NCBI GenBank assembly: GCA_038025085.1
Contig: CM076139.1
Location: 49,580,807 to 49,644,806, forward strand
Origin: Tetragonia tetragonoides
Lineage: Eukaryota > Streptophyta > Magnoliopsida > Caryophyllales > Aizoaceae
Reading direction: 5' to 3'
Length of the DNA: 64,000 nucleotides
Both the position numbers and the translations under genes were made by a program. The notes below the pieces were generated by a model, which worked only from the letters and a program-made list of their open reading frames with translations, searched no databases and was not told where the DNA came from. Shown one piece after another: positions 12,491-25,079 of the stretch (its first letter is position 1; every line of letters begins with the position of its first letter).

Positions 12491-13628
12491 ATGGGTGCTG
12501 GCAAAATGGAAGCATTAGTGCTGCAGAAGAAGCCTGCGCCTCAATGGAATTCACATTATTTTTTCTCTGCTCGGAATCTTTCGAAGAATGAACTTTCTGG
12601 TGTTATATTTGGATGCACACATAAGACATACAAGGAGTGCATTTTCAAACAGTTGTTCGGTGAGTTGGCTATCTTTTTTACAAAACTAATTACTTTCATC
12701 ATCTACATTAGTATGCAGAGTCCAATTTTTAATGAAATGCATATTAAATTATTGATTAGGTCTACCAGCTCAACATATCCAATATGTGCAAAATATTACT
12801 CAGGGTATGCCATTATTCCTATTCAACTATAGCGATAGGCAGCTTCATGGCATATTTGAGGCTATATCTGAGGGGCGGATCGGAATCAATCCATATGCAT
12901 GGACATCAGAAGATCAAGAAAAGACACAGTTTCCTGCTCAGGTACATTGTCATAGAAATTAAATTAACGCTTTTATAATTAAATCAATAAAGTTGTCTTC
13001 ACAGAATATGAACATATCTTGCTTCATGGTTTCCTTTAAGGTTCGAGTGAAATTCCGGATGCAGTGCCAACCTTTGAAGGAGGATCAGTACCATCCCATC
13101 TTGGCTAAAAACTATCGTCCACATGAACCTAATCATCTATGGTTTGAGCTAGACAGATTCCAGACCGATAAGTTGATCTCTTTATTCTCAGCATGTCCAG
13201 TTAAACAAAGTTTATCGACCTCTCACCCGACAACAAAGTGGGGCATGCTATTCACACAATCATTTTCGGCAGTTGCTCATCAGGGTTGCAGCTCAAGGAC
13301 AACCCAGTCCGGCTTGCCTATGAGATCCTCTTGTGATTCTGCAGGAAATGGTACAGGGAAACAAAAGTTGGAAGCTTCGGTTGGTGATGATGCCCCGGAG
13401 AAGGGAAATGTTACAGCTTCCGTGCAAGGGAAATCATGGAGTTCTTTGTTCAAGCCTCAAGCAAATACTTTCCTGACACAAAGTTCAGACAAAATTGCTC
13501 AATCTGCTGATGTTTCCAACAGTCAACAAGATGCAAACACAGTGGCTTCGGATGAGAGTTGTTCAGTTGAATCAAACATGGAGTGGGCTTCAACATTACC
13601 TCACTTGGATGGTCAAATCGAGCTGCTT

Positions 13629-13904
13629 GAAGCTCAACCTTTGGATGCAACCATACATGAGGAAGGCCATACAATGTCCAAACCATGTAGCAAAGGATCT
13701 AATTTTTCTGACGTGTCAGGAACAGCTGATTTGGAGGATAAGACTGCCCGAGATACTATTTTGTTTGAAGCTCAAGCTTTGGATGCAACCATACGTGAGG
13801 AAGGCCATACGATGACCAAATCATGTAGTGAAGGATCTAATTTTTCTGACATGTCAGGAACAGCTAATGTGGAGGATAAGACTGCCAGAGATACTATTTT
13901 GTTT
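13629..13904 (+). repeat. 138-bp tandem duplication inside DCD-Kelch exon 3
   Basis: Units 13629-13766 and 13767-13904 are close copies and keep the frame, giving two 46-residue repeats in the linker between the DCD and Kelch parts. Both contain EEGHTM, GSNFSD and EDKTARDTILF. The rest of the linker does not show this repeat. Confidence 0.85.
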
Positions 13905-16500
13905 GATAAATCAAATGCTTCAGAGCTGATCTTGGAAATGAAGTCTTCAGATCTTCAGACAGTTGTAGCAAAGGTATCGTGCTTAAGCTTGTTAATTTTT
14001 GACCAAGTGTTTGTTTTAGTTGATTCAAACAATAGAGGAGATGGAGTCAGTCCAGTTTACTCAAAGCCGGAAGGTGCTAAAATTGGAGCAGGAATTGGTT
14101 GGTCATTGTCTTTGCCCGTTTTGCAGTGTATTTTTAACATAAAATTATTTTATAGTCCCCCTCTTTAGGTCTCATGTTTCTCTGGATTTTTCTCATATAG
14201 ATCTCTTTGTTAACTTGTATAATTGTGTGATGTAGGCGGAATCAAATAGAAAAATTGAAGAGCTGAAATACGATTGTGGGACATCTGAACTGTTCACATA
14301 TTCTCTTTCAACTGGTCATGTCAAGGAGACTCAGATTCAAAGATACATTCAAGATTCCAATCGTTCTATACTTATAGTGGGTGGCTTTGATGGCTCCTCA
14401 TGGCTTCCAGATTTAGATTCCTATTCACCTTCTGAGGATGTGATGTGATCTCTTGAACCAATGACTTCTCTTCGTTCATACGCTTCTTCCGTGATACTTA
14501 ATGGTGGACTCTATGTTTTAGGTGGTGGATATGGTACATCCTGGTATAACACAGGTAAAAGATATTGAAGTTTGCTCGGTCCTCCCATCTCTTTAATCTT
14601 GCATGTAGATCAATATATTCTATCATTGTATATTGATACTACTTCTTTTGTTGATTGAAGTTGAATTGTACAACCTAAAAAGCCATCAGTGGGTTAGTTG
14701 TCCTTCACTAAATAGGAAGAAAGGGAGTTTAGCAGGAGCCTGTTTAAGTGACAAGATCTTTGCTATAGGAGGTGGGGATGCAACTGATTGTTTCTCTGAG
14801 GTCGAAATTCTTGATCCCGATATTGGGAAGTGGATAGTCACCAGGTCAATGGTGCAAAAGGTAATCCAGCTCTTTTGTTATGTTATTCATGCAAGTTTGT
14901 GATCGATGCTTGGGTTAATTGGCTTGATTTTATTGGCAAAATGAATAAATTTCGTTAGTACGATTGTGCTGGAAAAAGAAATTGTACTGGCCATTGCCTT
15001 CTCTCATCTTTAGCTTTTTTGCTGGATTTTTTTTGGTACATCCTACTTCCAAATGGAGTAAATTTTCATAAACTTAAAACAATGAATTTTCAGTCATAGG
15101 CTGGTAGTGGATGGGAGCCCAATGGTTATGACTGTAGATAATTTTTGTAATTCCTAATCATTTTTCTCAAGAAGACAACACCTCGGCTTTTAGTCTATCA
15201 TTTTCTGTTCAATGTGCCCACATTGAGTGTCTTGGGCTAATGCTAGTACTTTGTGTTAGATTTCTATATTTGTCGGTTACCTTATTTGCTCCTTGCTCTT
15301 TGATTTTTTTCAAATTTTGATAAGCATCTCCATCCACTAGAAGCATTGGTGTAGTATGTTGTACGTCGTTATTATTAGGTGTAAGCTGTAACAAAGTTAT
15401 TCGAAGGATTTTAGTTTGAAGCTTCATTTAAACCACCCTTGATCAAGATCATCCATTGAGCATTTGAAATGTAGTTTTCACCAAATATCATCTATTTTAA
15501 GGCACGTGAGTAAGATGGGTTTCTCCTGTTCTTCCAGCGTTTTGCCCCAGCTGCGGCACAAATGAATGGTGTACTCTATGTTGTTGGTGGATATGATGGA
15601 AAGGAATACCTCAAGTAAGTTATCTGACTTCAGACCCCCTCCCCCTGCACTTATATTCTCATGTGCTGTTGCTCCCCCTTGCATGTCATGTTTTACGTTG
15701 ATTATAGTTCTTCATGCTCTGGTTGAGATCTTCTGTTAATTGAGCCTCACTAAACCTAGTTTTGTAAATCCGTCCCTTCACATATCCTCTGGTGTACGGG
15801 TGTAATGATTTGTTGCAGCATTGATATTTTCCTGCATAAGCAAGATGCCATTCTACAATGAAAGGAGAGTTGCCTACAAGAACTCCCAGAAAATGTAGTT
15901 ACTCAGTTAGCCTGGGACTCTGGGGTCTTCAGTGGCAATTGAGTTTCAGTTGGCTTATGTAAATTTCATGAATTATAATACTGCTCATTTGTTTAATTTG
16001 CCTACATTTCACCCTGTTCCTTGTTGCTACTGGTGTGGCTGGCTATGTTGATGTATTTCGGCAGTACATTTATTTAGGAGATTTCTTGCAGGTCTGTGGA
16101 AAGACTTGATCCTCGTGAATGCGCATGGACGAGGCTGCAGAGTATGACAACAAGGAGAGGATGCCACTCTTTGACTGTTTTGAATGAAAAACTGTAAGTG
16201 CTCTTTTTTTTTTCTTTTTACTTACAGTTAGTGAAGTTGATCAGACTGCCACAATATTTTTCCATCTCTAAAGCTCAGGACAAATTAACGCTCAAAGTTC
16301 ATTTTCTTAATTTCATGGTGGGTTTTCGTTTATCCACATAAGACCTGCCAAAGTCCTGCATGACCAGAGAAAACTGGGCCAAATCGCAAAAAAATATAAA
16401 AGTATTATTGCTTGGAGCTGATTCTACCCAACATGGACCAGCCTGATACCTGATTGCACTTGATATCAGAATTGCCTTGAACCCGGACTAAAATCTACTT

Positions 16501-16924
16501 GAAACCTGAATATCCAACTCATAATCTCCAAATTGACTGAAAAAACATTAACTAGGCAAAAATGCAGTCATTATTAATGACATGTTTCCAGAACTGACTA
16601 TAGATTTAGATTTTTGTTTTTGATAGTTTACATAAAAATTTCATATTATTTAACATTAAGTATGAAACCTGAATATCCAACTCATAATCTGCAAATTGAC
16701 TGAAAAAACATTAACTAGGCAAAAATGCAGTCATTATTAATGAAATGTTTCCAGAACTAACTATAGATTTAGTTTTTTGTTTTTGATAGTTTACATAAAA
16801 ATTTCATATTATTTAACATTAAGTATGCATAAATATAATCATTGTTATTGAAATGTTTCCAGATTTAACTATAAATTTACATTTTTGTTTTTGATAGCTT
16901 AAACAAAAGTTTCTTATTATTTTT
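16501..16924. repeat. 163-bp tandem repeat in Kelch-gene intron 7
   Basis: Units at 16501-16663 and 16664-16826 have the same length and differ at only a few bases. A more diverged partial third copy follows to about 16924. The sequence is AT-rich and non-coding. Confidence 0.85.
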
Positions 16925-18166
16925 GACTTTATATATGCTCAACCTGTTATGAGTTGGAAACCAATTCAATTCAATCCCGACTCGACCCAACCCCCCTACT
17001 CGAATACTCTTGGCACCCGGAATGACCCCAAGCCATAGCAGTATGAAACTGAAATGATCCAACCCTTCCAACTGCCACCTCTAGTTATCATGGTATTTTT
17101 CAAGTACTATTAGCTTGTTACTGCGATATCTACAAGGAAAATGCCAATTGGAGAAGGGGGAGGTGAACAAGGAATGCGTAGTAGTGCTGGCTGTGGTCTA
17201 TTTTAGTTGAAAAATATATGGTTCTCTTTATGTTGCACCTGTTAATCAAACCACGTAAATTTCTTATTGAAAACGGGAATCTGCAGGGGACAAAAATTAA
17301 AACTTAAATAAACTAAAAAATTGCATTACTATTTGTGACTTGAAATACCTTTGGCTTGTTTTACGAAAATAGTCCCAACTTGGGAAAGGGGCATAAATAA
17401 TCTGAACTTCACACGATTCAGACATCGATGGTCCCACTCTGATTGACGTAGGACTCTGCGGGCCATAACTCGCATACATGGCTTAGTGGACGCTGCCTTG
17501 GCATGTTTCTTCACTTAAGAGGAGTAGAGGACTTAGAGCTAGAGATGCTGCACGAATAAGCTTTTAAGCTTCACTTTCAAAATCTGTCCTCTTCCACGTA
17601 TTTTGGGGCAGAATTGTAAAATGAGTCCTGCTAGTCCTCTTACTCTCTTATGTGAAAATATTGTGTTATGTCATGGTCTTGTAAGCCACTTATGCTGTGC
17701 AATTTGTATTTGAAGAATCCCCCGTTGTTGAGAGTGAGATCACCAATCTTCGAATTGTGTGAAATTAGGATTACTTTACTTTCTCCATGTTCGGATTATA
17801 TCGTAGTGCAAGGCCAAGGTTGGGTTATATAAAGTCATGTTTCCCTTTGATAAGACTCCTGGGATTATAAGCTCCTTAACTTACGTTTTTTGAGATTTTT
17901 GATATGCCTCTTATTTTTAACGTACCTTGTAGCTCATCCTATGGTTTTAAAATTTCTTTTCGGGAGCTGAAAAAGTTTCATATTGATCCATTCTTTTTGA
18001 TAGTTTCCACTATATTCTCTTACCTTGTGTAACTTGGTTTTGTTTGGGATCGAGTTGGTGTACTTGGCTTCTTCACGGGCGAAAGTCTTGAGGGCTTTTA
18101 GGGGATGCCCCTCACTGACGTGCAACGTCATTGGGGTGATTTGTAATTTTGTTATTTCTCTGAGGA

Positions 18167-18234
18167 CTCCTTGTCCTCTTAGCTTGTAATCATTTCTTAC
18201 ATTCAATATTAAAAAAAAAAAAAATCTCCTTGTC
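18167..18234 (+). mobile_element. Possible short poly(A)-tailed retroposon tail
   Basis: CTCCTTGTC occurs at 18167-18175 and 18226-18234. Between them is a 35-bp AT-rich segment ending in a 14-base A-run (18211-18224). This could be a short 3' fragment of a retroposon with a 9-bp target duplication. The duplication is short, so it may be chance. Confidence 0.3.
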
Positions 18235-18335
18235 TAATAAAAAAAAAAAAAGATCCAGTCACTCTTTGAATTATGAGATAATGAACCCTATAGTTAGTTG
18301 TTGTAGGAACTGCATTTTCATAAGTCACAACTTCT

Positions 18336-18393
18336 AATGTGTTGCAAATGTTTTTTTTTTTTTTTTTTTTGATCTCAATGTGTTGCAAATGTT
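18336..18393. mobile_element. Micro-insertion: 20 T plus GATCTC between 15-17 bp repeats
   Basis: AATGTGTTGCAAATG occurs at 18336-18350 and 18377-18391. Between the copies are 20 T (18351-18370) and GATCTC. On the minus strand this is a six-base tag followed by poly(A), the form expected from target-primed reverse transcription that stopped almost at once. Confidence 0.6.
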
Positions 18394-19541
18394 AGAATAG
18401 GAGTTTGTATTTGATGCAGAAGGGTTTATCTATTGAAATTCTGTTTTTTTTTTCCATGCCGTTGCTCAAAATTGGTAATAAGGCAAAAGGGATCATAAGA
18501 AACAAGTAAGTTATGTTTGTGCGTTAACACATGTCTTGATAGTTTGGATTGTTGTGCGCTAATACTCTGGTGTAGATTACTTCGCACATGTGGCAGAATA
18601 TATTATTCTATGTAAACTTTTCTGAAAACAAAATAATGCTTACAGAATAAGTAACCGAATCAATGCACTTGGCCCTGCCCAAATGCTAATTGCACCTATG
18701 AGAGTGCCTGGAATGTATCATCTTCACCACACCCGCGTGATACTTGTGGCACTAGCTTAGGTCCATCCAAACTAGAAGCAATCCTTTTCATCAAGTGGGT
18801 CTGAATTAAGCAGAGGAAAGGGTAGTTGCATCTTTTTGAATGTGTTACAGAACCCACTCGCTGCTGACATTCTTTTTCTTATTGAAAATGATCAAACAGC
18901 TAATACTTGAGTTTGTCAACTTCTGTACAATATCGACGATATTGTCATTTATCTTTGAAGTGCCGTCATAAAAAATAAAAAGAAAATGTGCAGCATGTTT
19001 TCTTAGTGCTATTGTTTTGAGTATCTAAATGAAAAGAAAATTTTGCCATTTCAAGTTTTGCACACATTGCTTGGGTATTTTTGGATGTATCAAAAGTGAA
19101 ACATCACCTCACATGCATTAGCTAGCTCTTTCATGTTCGTTTGTAACGTGAAATCCTTTTTCAGGTACGCTATTGGTGGGTATGACGGGTTGCAGATGGT
19201 CCCAACCATTGAAGTCTTTGAGCCTCGTGTTAGTTCGTGGACGTTGTCAGAGCCAATGAAATATGCTAGAGGATATTTTGGAGCTGCATCACTTGGGAAC
19301 ACAGTCTTTGCGATAGGCGGGATGCAGGAGAACGAGGAGATCTTGGATACGGTAAACATGTTATCTTCAGTTTCATTGCTGATAGTCACTAGTAACAGCG
19401 TTAAACCTTCTCATTTGACTGTTCTTCTGTTCCCTCTTTTTCTGATGGCAGGTGGAGTGTTATTCGGAAGGTGAGGGCTGGCAACTAACAGACCTCAAAT
19501 CTGTGGGGAAAAGATGTTTTTTCTCAGCAGTTGTGGTGTGA

Positions 19542-20471
19542 TTATGTTGTGGTGTTAATGTAAATCTAGGGTATGTTGTTGTGATTGTCTTTTAGTAGCT
19601 GCTAAGCTACTGTTTATCCTTATAACTATATTTCTTTAGAAAAGCTATAAAGCTATAGTACTTGATAGTTGATAGTCCCTGGTTTTTGCGCTTTGGCATA
19701 TTGATATGCTAATATAAGCGTTTTCCAAACAGAAAAGGGCTGTGTACAGCTTTAAACGAGAAATCCTATTAGTGTTCCTTGTACATTCCTTAGATTGGCG
19801 TTTGTCTCTTCCTCCAGTGAGTTGGAGTGGTGATCTCTGGTTCATTTTTGAGATTAAAAAGGTCCTTAAAAATTTGAAGCAAACATAGAAATTGCAAATA
19901 TATTTTCAAGTTCAAAAGCAGTAAAGCACTTGTTCAAGTTTCAAAAATATCAATGAAACCACTCCATTCAAACAACAAATTTCACCATGTTCAATCAAAT
20001 CAGCCGAGCAAAAGGTGGGAGCTCAGTTAGGATATACTTTTTTTTTCAACTAAAGCCCAAAGCACTGCGTTTGCGTCGAGGACTAGAAACTGATAGCAAT
20101 TGCAGAAACATAATTGATAGAATCCAAATGCAACTGATAGCAATTGCAGAAACATAATTGATAGAATCCAAATGCATCATATAGGATCGTACAACTATTG
20201 GATACAACTTAAGAAATATCCCCTGTTTTGATCTGATTTACCCAAAAAATTTGGAAAAGGATAGGCTTTGTTCTCTTTAATTGAACAAATTCTTCATATC
20301 TCCAGTCTAAATCTCATCAAAACGCTGTTAAATGGCAGCACCTATCTACATCTACATACTCAAACTTCAGAGAGGGGAAGCTACCAAAGTCCAATAAACG
20401 GACACTTCTTGGTTCAACTGCTTGACATACTAGGACCTCCTCTCTAACAAGAATACTGCATAATTGACGGA
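19542..20471. other. Spacer between convergent DCD-Kelch and BADC genes
   Basis: The 3' flanks of both genes meet here. I saw no further gene. A 44-bp perfect tandem duplication (20088-20131 and 20132-20175) lies within it. Confidence 0.55.
20088..20175. repeat. 44-bp perfect tandem duplication
   Basis: The unit beginning AACTGATAGCAATTGCAG is present twice, identical, at 20088-20131 and 20132-20175, in the spacer downstream of the BADC gene. Confidence 0.9.
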
Positions 20472-23400
20472 TCAAAGATTGAGACCATGAAATGACGGCA
20501 AGACAGCAACAAGGGGATCACCATAACCAACAGCTTCTGCAAAAACATAATTTGAGTGTCAGGTCCTCAAGGACGAAGAAACTGAAAAGACCCAAAAAAA
20601 AAAAAAAAGGGTTCGCTATAGCTTTGGAAAGACTTTATAGCTATTGGGATTCTCTCTTTCTAGAGGCAGCTAGCAAACCTACCTCCTTCATCAAAGAGCA
20701 GCTTTAAGACTTCACCAGCTACATCTGACTGCTCATTTTACATAGAAGAAATTAGCATCTCGTGCTTCCATTGTCAATGCTGAACATAGGAATCAAAGTC
20801 AGAAGCTTACCTTTACAGGGAGCTCAGTTCCAAATTGATCAATGTAGCCAATTACTTGTCCCTCTTTGAGAACATCACCCTGCATTTCATAAGAAAGATT
20901 TTGAGAAGAAAATATAATGTGGACAACCATATCACCCTTATCAGCCTTGTGCAAATGCTGCTTCAGCATATAAACTGGACATATACTGTGTGGACAAGTG
21001 ACTGAAGTGTCATGCAAGATATTATGTCCATCTCAAAGGATGTCAAGCATAAGAGTTGGCAAGAGGAAGAAGAGTTCAACATGGGTTCACTTCGGGGATC
21101 CAGCAAGTTTGCAGAAATTATATACATATATCCTACTTCGGGGTTAGCTACATATCCTTCGTTGCTTTCAGAAACAACTCATAGTTGTTAATCCAAAGAT
21201 CTCTACAGTATTCCGCAGATGAACCAAGTAAAGAAAGTTCAAAGGGGTTATAAAAACCATTACCACTGAGAACTTGAGTAGTTACTTTTTACATCAAACA
21301 AGATGACATCCAGACACCATTTATACAATTTCAAAAGCATTTGGTAATGCAACATTTACCTGCTTACAGATAGGAGGCTGCCTTTTACCCTTCACTGTCC
21401 TTCCCCTTCTGAATGAGCCCACCTACAAGAGAGATAAAAGAATGACACAGGAGTCTCACAGCTGACGTGTGCAGAAAGTGATTCGAATACATACTGTTGG
21501 TGATGTTACTAATTTATATCCATCAATTCCGGAAGCTTCCAAACTAGCTAATTTTGATGAAACCACTGAGGAGGCACTTGTAAACTGATTGGCCTTTTCA
21601 GAAGAAGACTTCAGGGCTGATGTCGATGGTGCAGCAGGAGCTGACTGAACCATGGGTTCCGTTGGTACAGGCGGTGCTACTGCAATAGCAGCACTTGTGC
21701 TTCCAACGTTTCTCTTCAGATGCATCTCAAAATCTCCAATCTACACAAAAGTATCATGTCTAGTGTGATGAACCAAACGCACATTTGGAGAAGTGCAAGC
21801 TTAAAGATTGACTTAAGGGATGTTTCTTTCTCTATCAAAGAACTTCAGAATACATTATGAGAATACATCCTCGCCCCAAGATAACTTTCTCCAATCAAAA
21901 TGCCACACTAAAAAATTGTGAGAAATGGATGTACTGAGAAGATTAATGCATAATGGTAAATATAATTACAAGTAAGGGGAACAACGTTGGGCAGATCATT
22001 GACACTAATGGCAATGTGAAGATTGTGACATACAGAAAACTTGACCCAGTATACATAGATACCGTTTGACCACATGAAATACTAAAAATATTCTACAGAC
22101 TACAATATGAGTACCTCAATCTGTCCAGGAATCGTAGAGGCAGTGTAACGGAGAGTTAGATCTTATAACACACTGTCTGGCGAATGTTTCCATCCGTATA
22201 TTATATGGACCACTTCTATAATAATCCCAAGCCATAATCCCATAAGATAATTGTGTAAGAAGATTCTAACTTCCAACAAATCACACTTCACATAATTCCA
22301 CGGTAGCCGTGACAGTTGTCTACTGTGGATAAGAGAATCTTACCTTGAGCTTTAATTCAGCAATACTTGTCTCATCACAGACTTCCAACACCAAAGCCTG
22401 AAAGGAATACAGAAGTTAGAGGTTCCTATTTTTTGGAAAAAAGAGTAAAACATTTGAAACATATAAGCTTCTGTGAGATTTCTAAGAAAGAACAACCCCT
22501 AGAAGCATTTTCTAAACCCAATTCAAAGTATGACACCACAGAGTCCACAGGTACATGTTATTGTACCCCCCCCCCCTCCCCGCAAAAAAGAGAAATAAAT
22601 GTAAACTAAAATATCCATACATACACACTGAAGAAGCTCTAGAAACTGAGTATAACTTGATAATTAATGCACATTGCAAAGAGGTCAGTTCTCATCATCA
22701 AAATAAAGCATGATAAATAAATGCTCATTTAAAGTAGCAACAAATATTATGAGTATGTTTAACTTACACCAATATGATGCATACTCATTTTAGACGTGTT
22801 TGGATCCTCTAGAGTTCTTGTGAAGTTTTTTTGTTTTACTCTCTATCTCTCTCCTCTAATTATCTATTTTCCAAAAAAAATATATATCTACAATAAATAG
22901 TAGGAGAGAGATAGAGAGTAAATAAGAACTTTAGAGAAAAGAACTGTAGAGGATCCATACTCATTTTAGACATAGGCCTAGTCACGGACAACAACACTAA
23001 TAAAAAAAATTACTCGCAATGTTTATTGTCAGTAGTACATTGATGACAAGGAAATAGGATGGAATGCATTCATGAGCTTTCTGGTCATATTCTCCCCTTT
23101 TTTTCGACGGATGTTAATAATTTAGCATGATGAATTCGGAATACTAATGCCAGCGGATTTTTTTTTGCTTTATCATAGCTTATAGAGGGCTCAAGTGTCA
23201 ATTTCATGTTGCCTAGGTCTAACTTCTAAGGTCCAAGTTTTCCAAAATTACTTCATCAACAAATGACACATTCGCACTTGACTATTTGCAGCAAAGGCAT
23301 GAAACATGATTTTTAATCAATTCTCATTTGAGTTTTAAGGAGTACTCTTTGATAGTTCAAGTTCTGAAAAATGTTATTTGCACCAATACTAAGTATCAGA

Positions 23401-24995
23401 AATTAGACTGATCAACACTGCGGCAAGAACATACATCAAGTGACAAGCAAAAAAAAAAAGAACATACATCAAGTAGGGCACTTGAAAGAGGGTAGTTACC
23501 TCCACACTGGGGAAAGTGTCGCTCCGTAGACCATGATTACCTGTGGAGCCTTTGGGTATGTTATCTTGTGGAACTGCTCCAATAAGATTATTGAAGAATC
23601 ATATAGTCAACGCCATGAAAAAGACTACTCAAGAAATGAAGTTTTTTTAACAAGAATACTGGTAACGGAAGAAAACAACGAGAACGCACCATCAGACTTG
23701 GATGACACAGTTGCTTCAGGCGTCTTGGCACATGACATCGTTAACCCTGCCTGCCTTGCACAAAAGGTGAGATTTCCAACAGCGAGAGCATGACCACGGC
23801 ATCTAACAAAGGCAGGGCGGGTACCAGGCTTCTCAAGCGAAGACCACGCATGTGAAATGCCGCCAGAAGAACCTGTGATGCAGAAGTACCATGTCAAACA
23901 GAAAAGCAATGTTTATATCAATATTACGCTCTAATCATATGCTAAGTAGGGCTATTGTAGACAAAATTATCATTGGATGCGCTACAGATACAATGACGTG
24001 ACAATGTTTGACGCTCTTATAGTCTTATATACAAAAGAAAATATATACAAAGTGAAGGTTGTAAAAACAGATATCAATTTGTAAGACAAAAAGTTGGATC
24101 CAACATAATGACAGACATAGTTATAAACGAAACAATGGGGCATTCAAGGAGTTCTGTAACATGAAGCCCAACTTCCTTCTACTGTTGACAAAGAAAGAAC
24201 AACCACTTGGTATACTTGCGGTAGTCCATTAGGATAAAATCCTCCCTAGGTATAATCCCCCACACAAACTGCTGCATTGTAACATATACAATTTTCGGCG
24301 GATTTTCCTAGACCATGTAAACTATTTTCCTTCTTTGTTTTTTAATTTTTTTTTTCATTTTACAGAAGTTTGTGAGGCCTATGCCTAAGAAGGGATTGGG
24401 GTATAACTTTTAGGCAGCAACTGACACGCCACGGTTATTCCCTCACTAGCTAGCTGACTCATTGCCCAGAGCACAAAAATGTACAAACACCCAACTCCAT
24501 CAGAAATTTTCATACAACTTCAATTTTAGTGAGTTACAATCATCAACCTTCTAATGGCAAATACTAAGCAGCATGGGCAATCACTTAACCATACCTGGAT
24601 CAATATATCTGCTAAAAGCCACAACCAATAACAATTCAAGAAAAATGTCATAAACCACCCAAGAAATGAACATTTCTGGGTTTCCCCATAACAAGCCAGA
24701 GAATGGCACTTAAGATAACAATCAAACACAAATCACAAGTCCCATTACGATCTAAAACTCAAAACAAATTGCGTTAATAAGAGAAACCCCATTAAAAGGG
24801 GAGGTAAAATTGATCAAAGAATTGAAGCTAAGCTCGTAATTCAGCTGAAAAACGAAGTGAATTTCCACAAGACCCACAAGTCACAATGTCACAAAACTAA
24901 GCATTGCAAGAATCTTCACCCAGATAAAGATAAGGGAGAGAGAGAGAGAGATTCGACTTACATTGGAATGAACGAAGAGTAGCGGCAGTCTCCAT
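20472..24995 (-). CDS. BADC: BADC-type biotin/lipoyl attachment domain-containing protein
   Basis: Nine exons on the minus strand join in phase: 24962-24995, 23690-23872, 23500-23576, 22344-22397, 21495-21740, 21360-21422, 20811-20879, 20683-20728 and 20472-20536. They give 278 residues with no internal stop. The start is METAATLRSFQ, followed by a Ser/Arg-containing region that fits a plastid transit peptide. The Ala/Ser/Pro-rich middle is typical of BCCP-like proteins. The C-terminal domain reads VGSFRRGRTVKGKR, GDVLKEGQVIGYIDQFGTEL, SDVAGEVLKLL and GYGDPLVAVLPSF. True biotin carboxyl carrier proteins carry EAMKLMNE at the hairpin; here it is IDQFGTE, without the biotin-accepting Lys. That is the mark of BADC proteins, known to compete with BCCP and restrain plastid acetyl-CoA carboxylase. 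A (GA)n tract at 25038-25075 lies in the leader. Which of the three Arabidopsis BADC types it matches is not decided. Confidence 0.88.
22780..22971. mobile_element. 160-bp inverted-repeat (foldback) element in BADC intron 3
   Basis: The segment 22796-22955 begins near TGGATCCTCTAGAGTTCTT and ends near AAGAACTGTAGAGGATCC, its near-perfect inverted complement. The inner arms are TCTCTATCTC and GAGATAGAGA types, so most of it can fold into a hairpin. It is flanked by identical 16-bp direct repeats, CATACTCATTTTAGAC (22780-22795 and 22956-22971). A MITE is likely, but 16-bp duplications do not fit the usual DNA-transposon lengths. Confidence 0.65.
23425..23474. mobile_element. Micro-insertion GACAAGC plus poly(A) between 17-bp repeats
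   Basis: AAGAACATACATCAAGT occurs at 23425-23441 and 23458-23474. The 16 bases between are GACAAGC followed by nine A. This fits a minimal retroposition event with target-site duplication, located in BADC intron 3 just upstream of exon 3 on the plus coordinate axis. Confidence 0.6.
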
Positions 24996-25035
24996 TGGAA
25001 TTGAATCAAAGAACACAAAATTTGATCAAGAAATG

Positions 25036-25079
<44 letters not shown>

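Larger units (their letters stand above)
12491..19541 (+). pseudogene. DCD domain plus Kelch-repeat protein gene with an internal TGA
   Basis: Nine coding exons join in phase: 12491-12659, 12760-12941, 13041-13973, 14236-14554, 14661-14860, 15538-15614, 16092-16193, 19165-19351 and 19452-19541, all with GT-AG borders. Exons 1-3 encode a DCD (development and cell death) domain with GVIFGC, LFGLP, FLFNYSD, LHGIFEA and PAQVRVKF. A long low-similarity linker follows, then six Kelch blades marked VGGFDG, LGGGYG, IGGGDA, VGGYDG, IGGYDG and IGGMQE. Plant homologues are often annotated as influenza NS1A-binding-protein-like; the true role is not settled. Reading through would give about 752 residues. 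However, exon 4 has TGA at 14446-14448, about codon 499, inside the first Kelch blade, so a literal translation loses nearly all Kelch repeats. Everything downstream is well preserved, so this may be recent decay, a truncated DCD-only product, or a sequence error. Intron 7 is unusually long (16194-19164) and repeat-filled. Confidence 0.8.

Noticed and set aside
17280..17530. Possible coding or element sequence in Kelch intron 7
   Set aside because: Two short overlapping frames without motifs; no terminal repeats or duplication could be identified.
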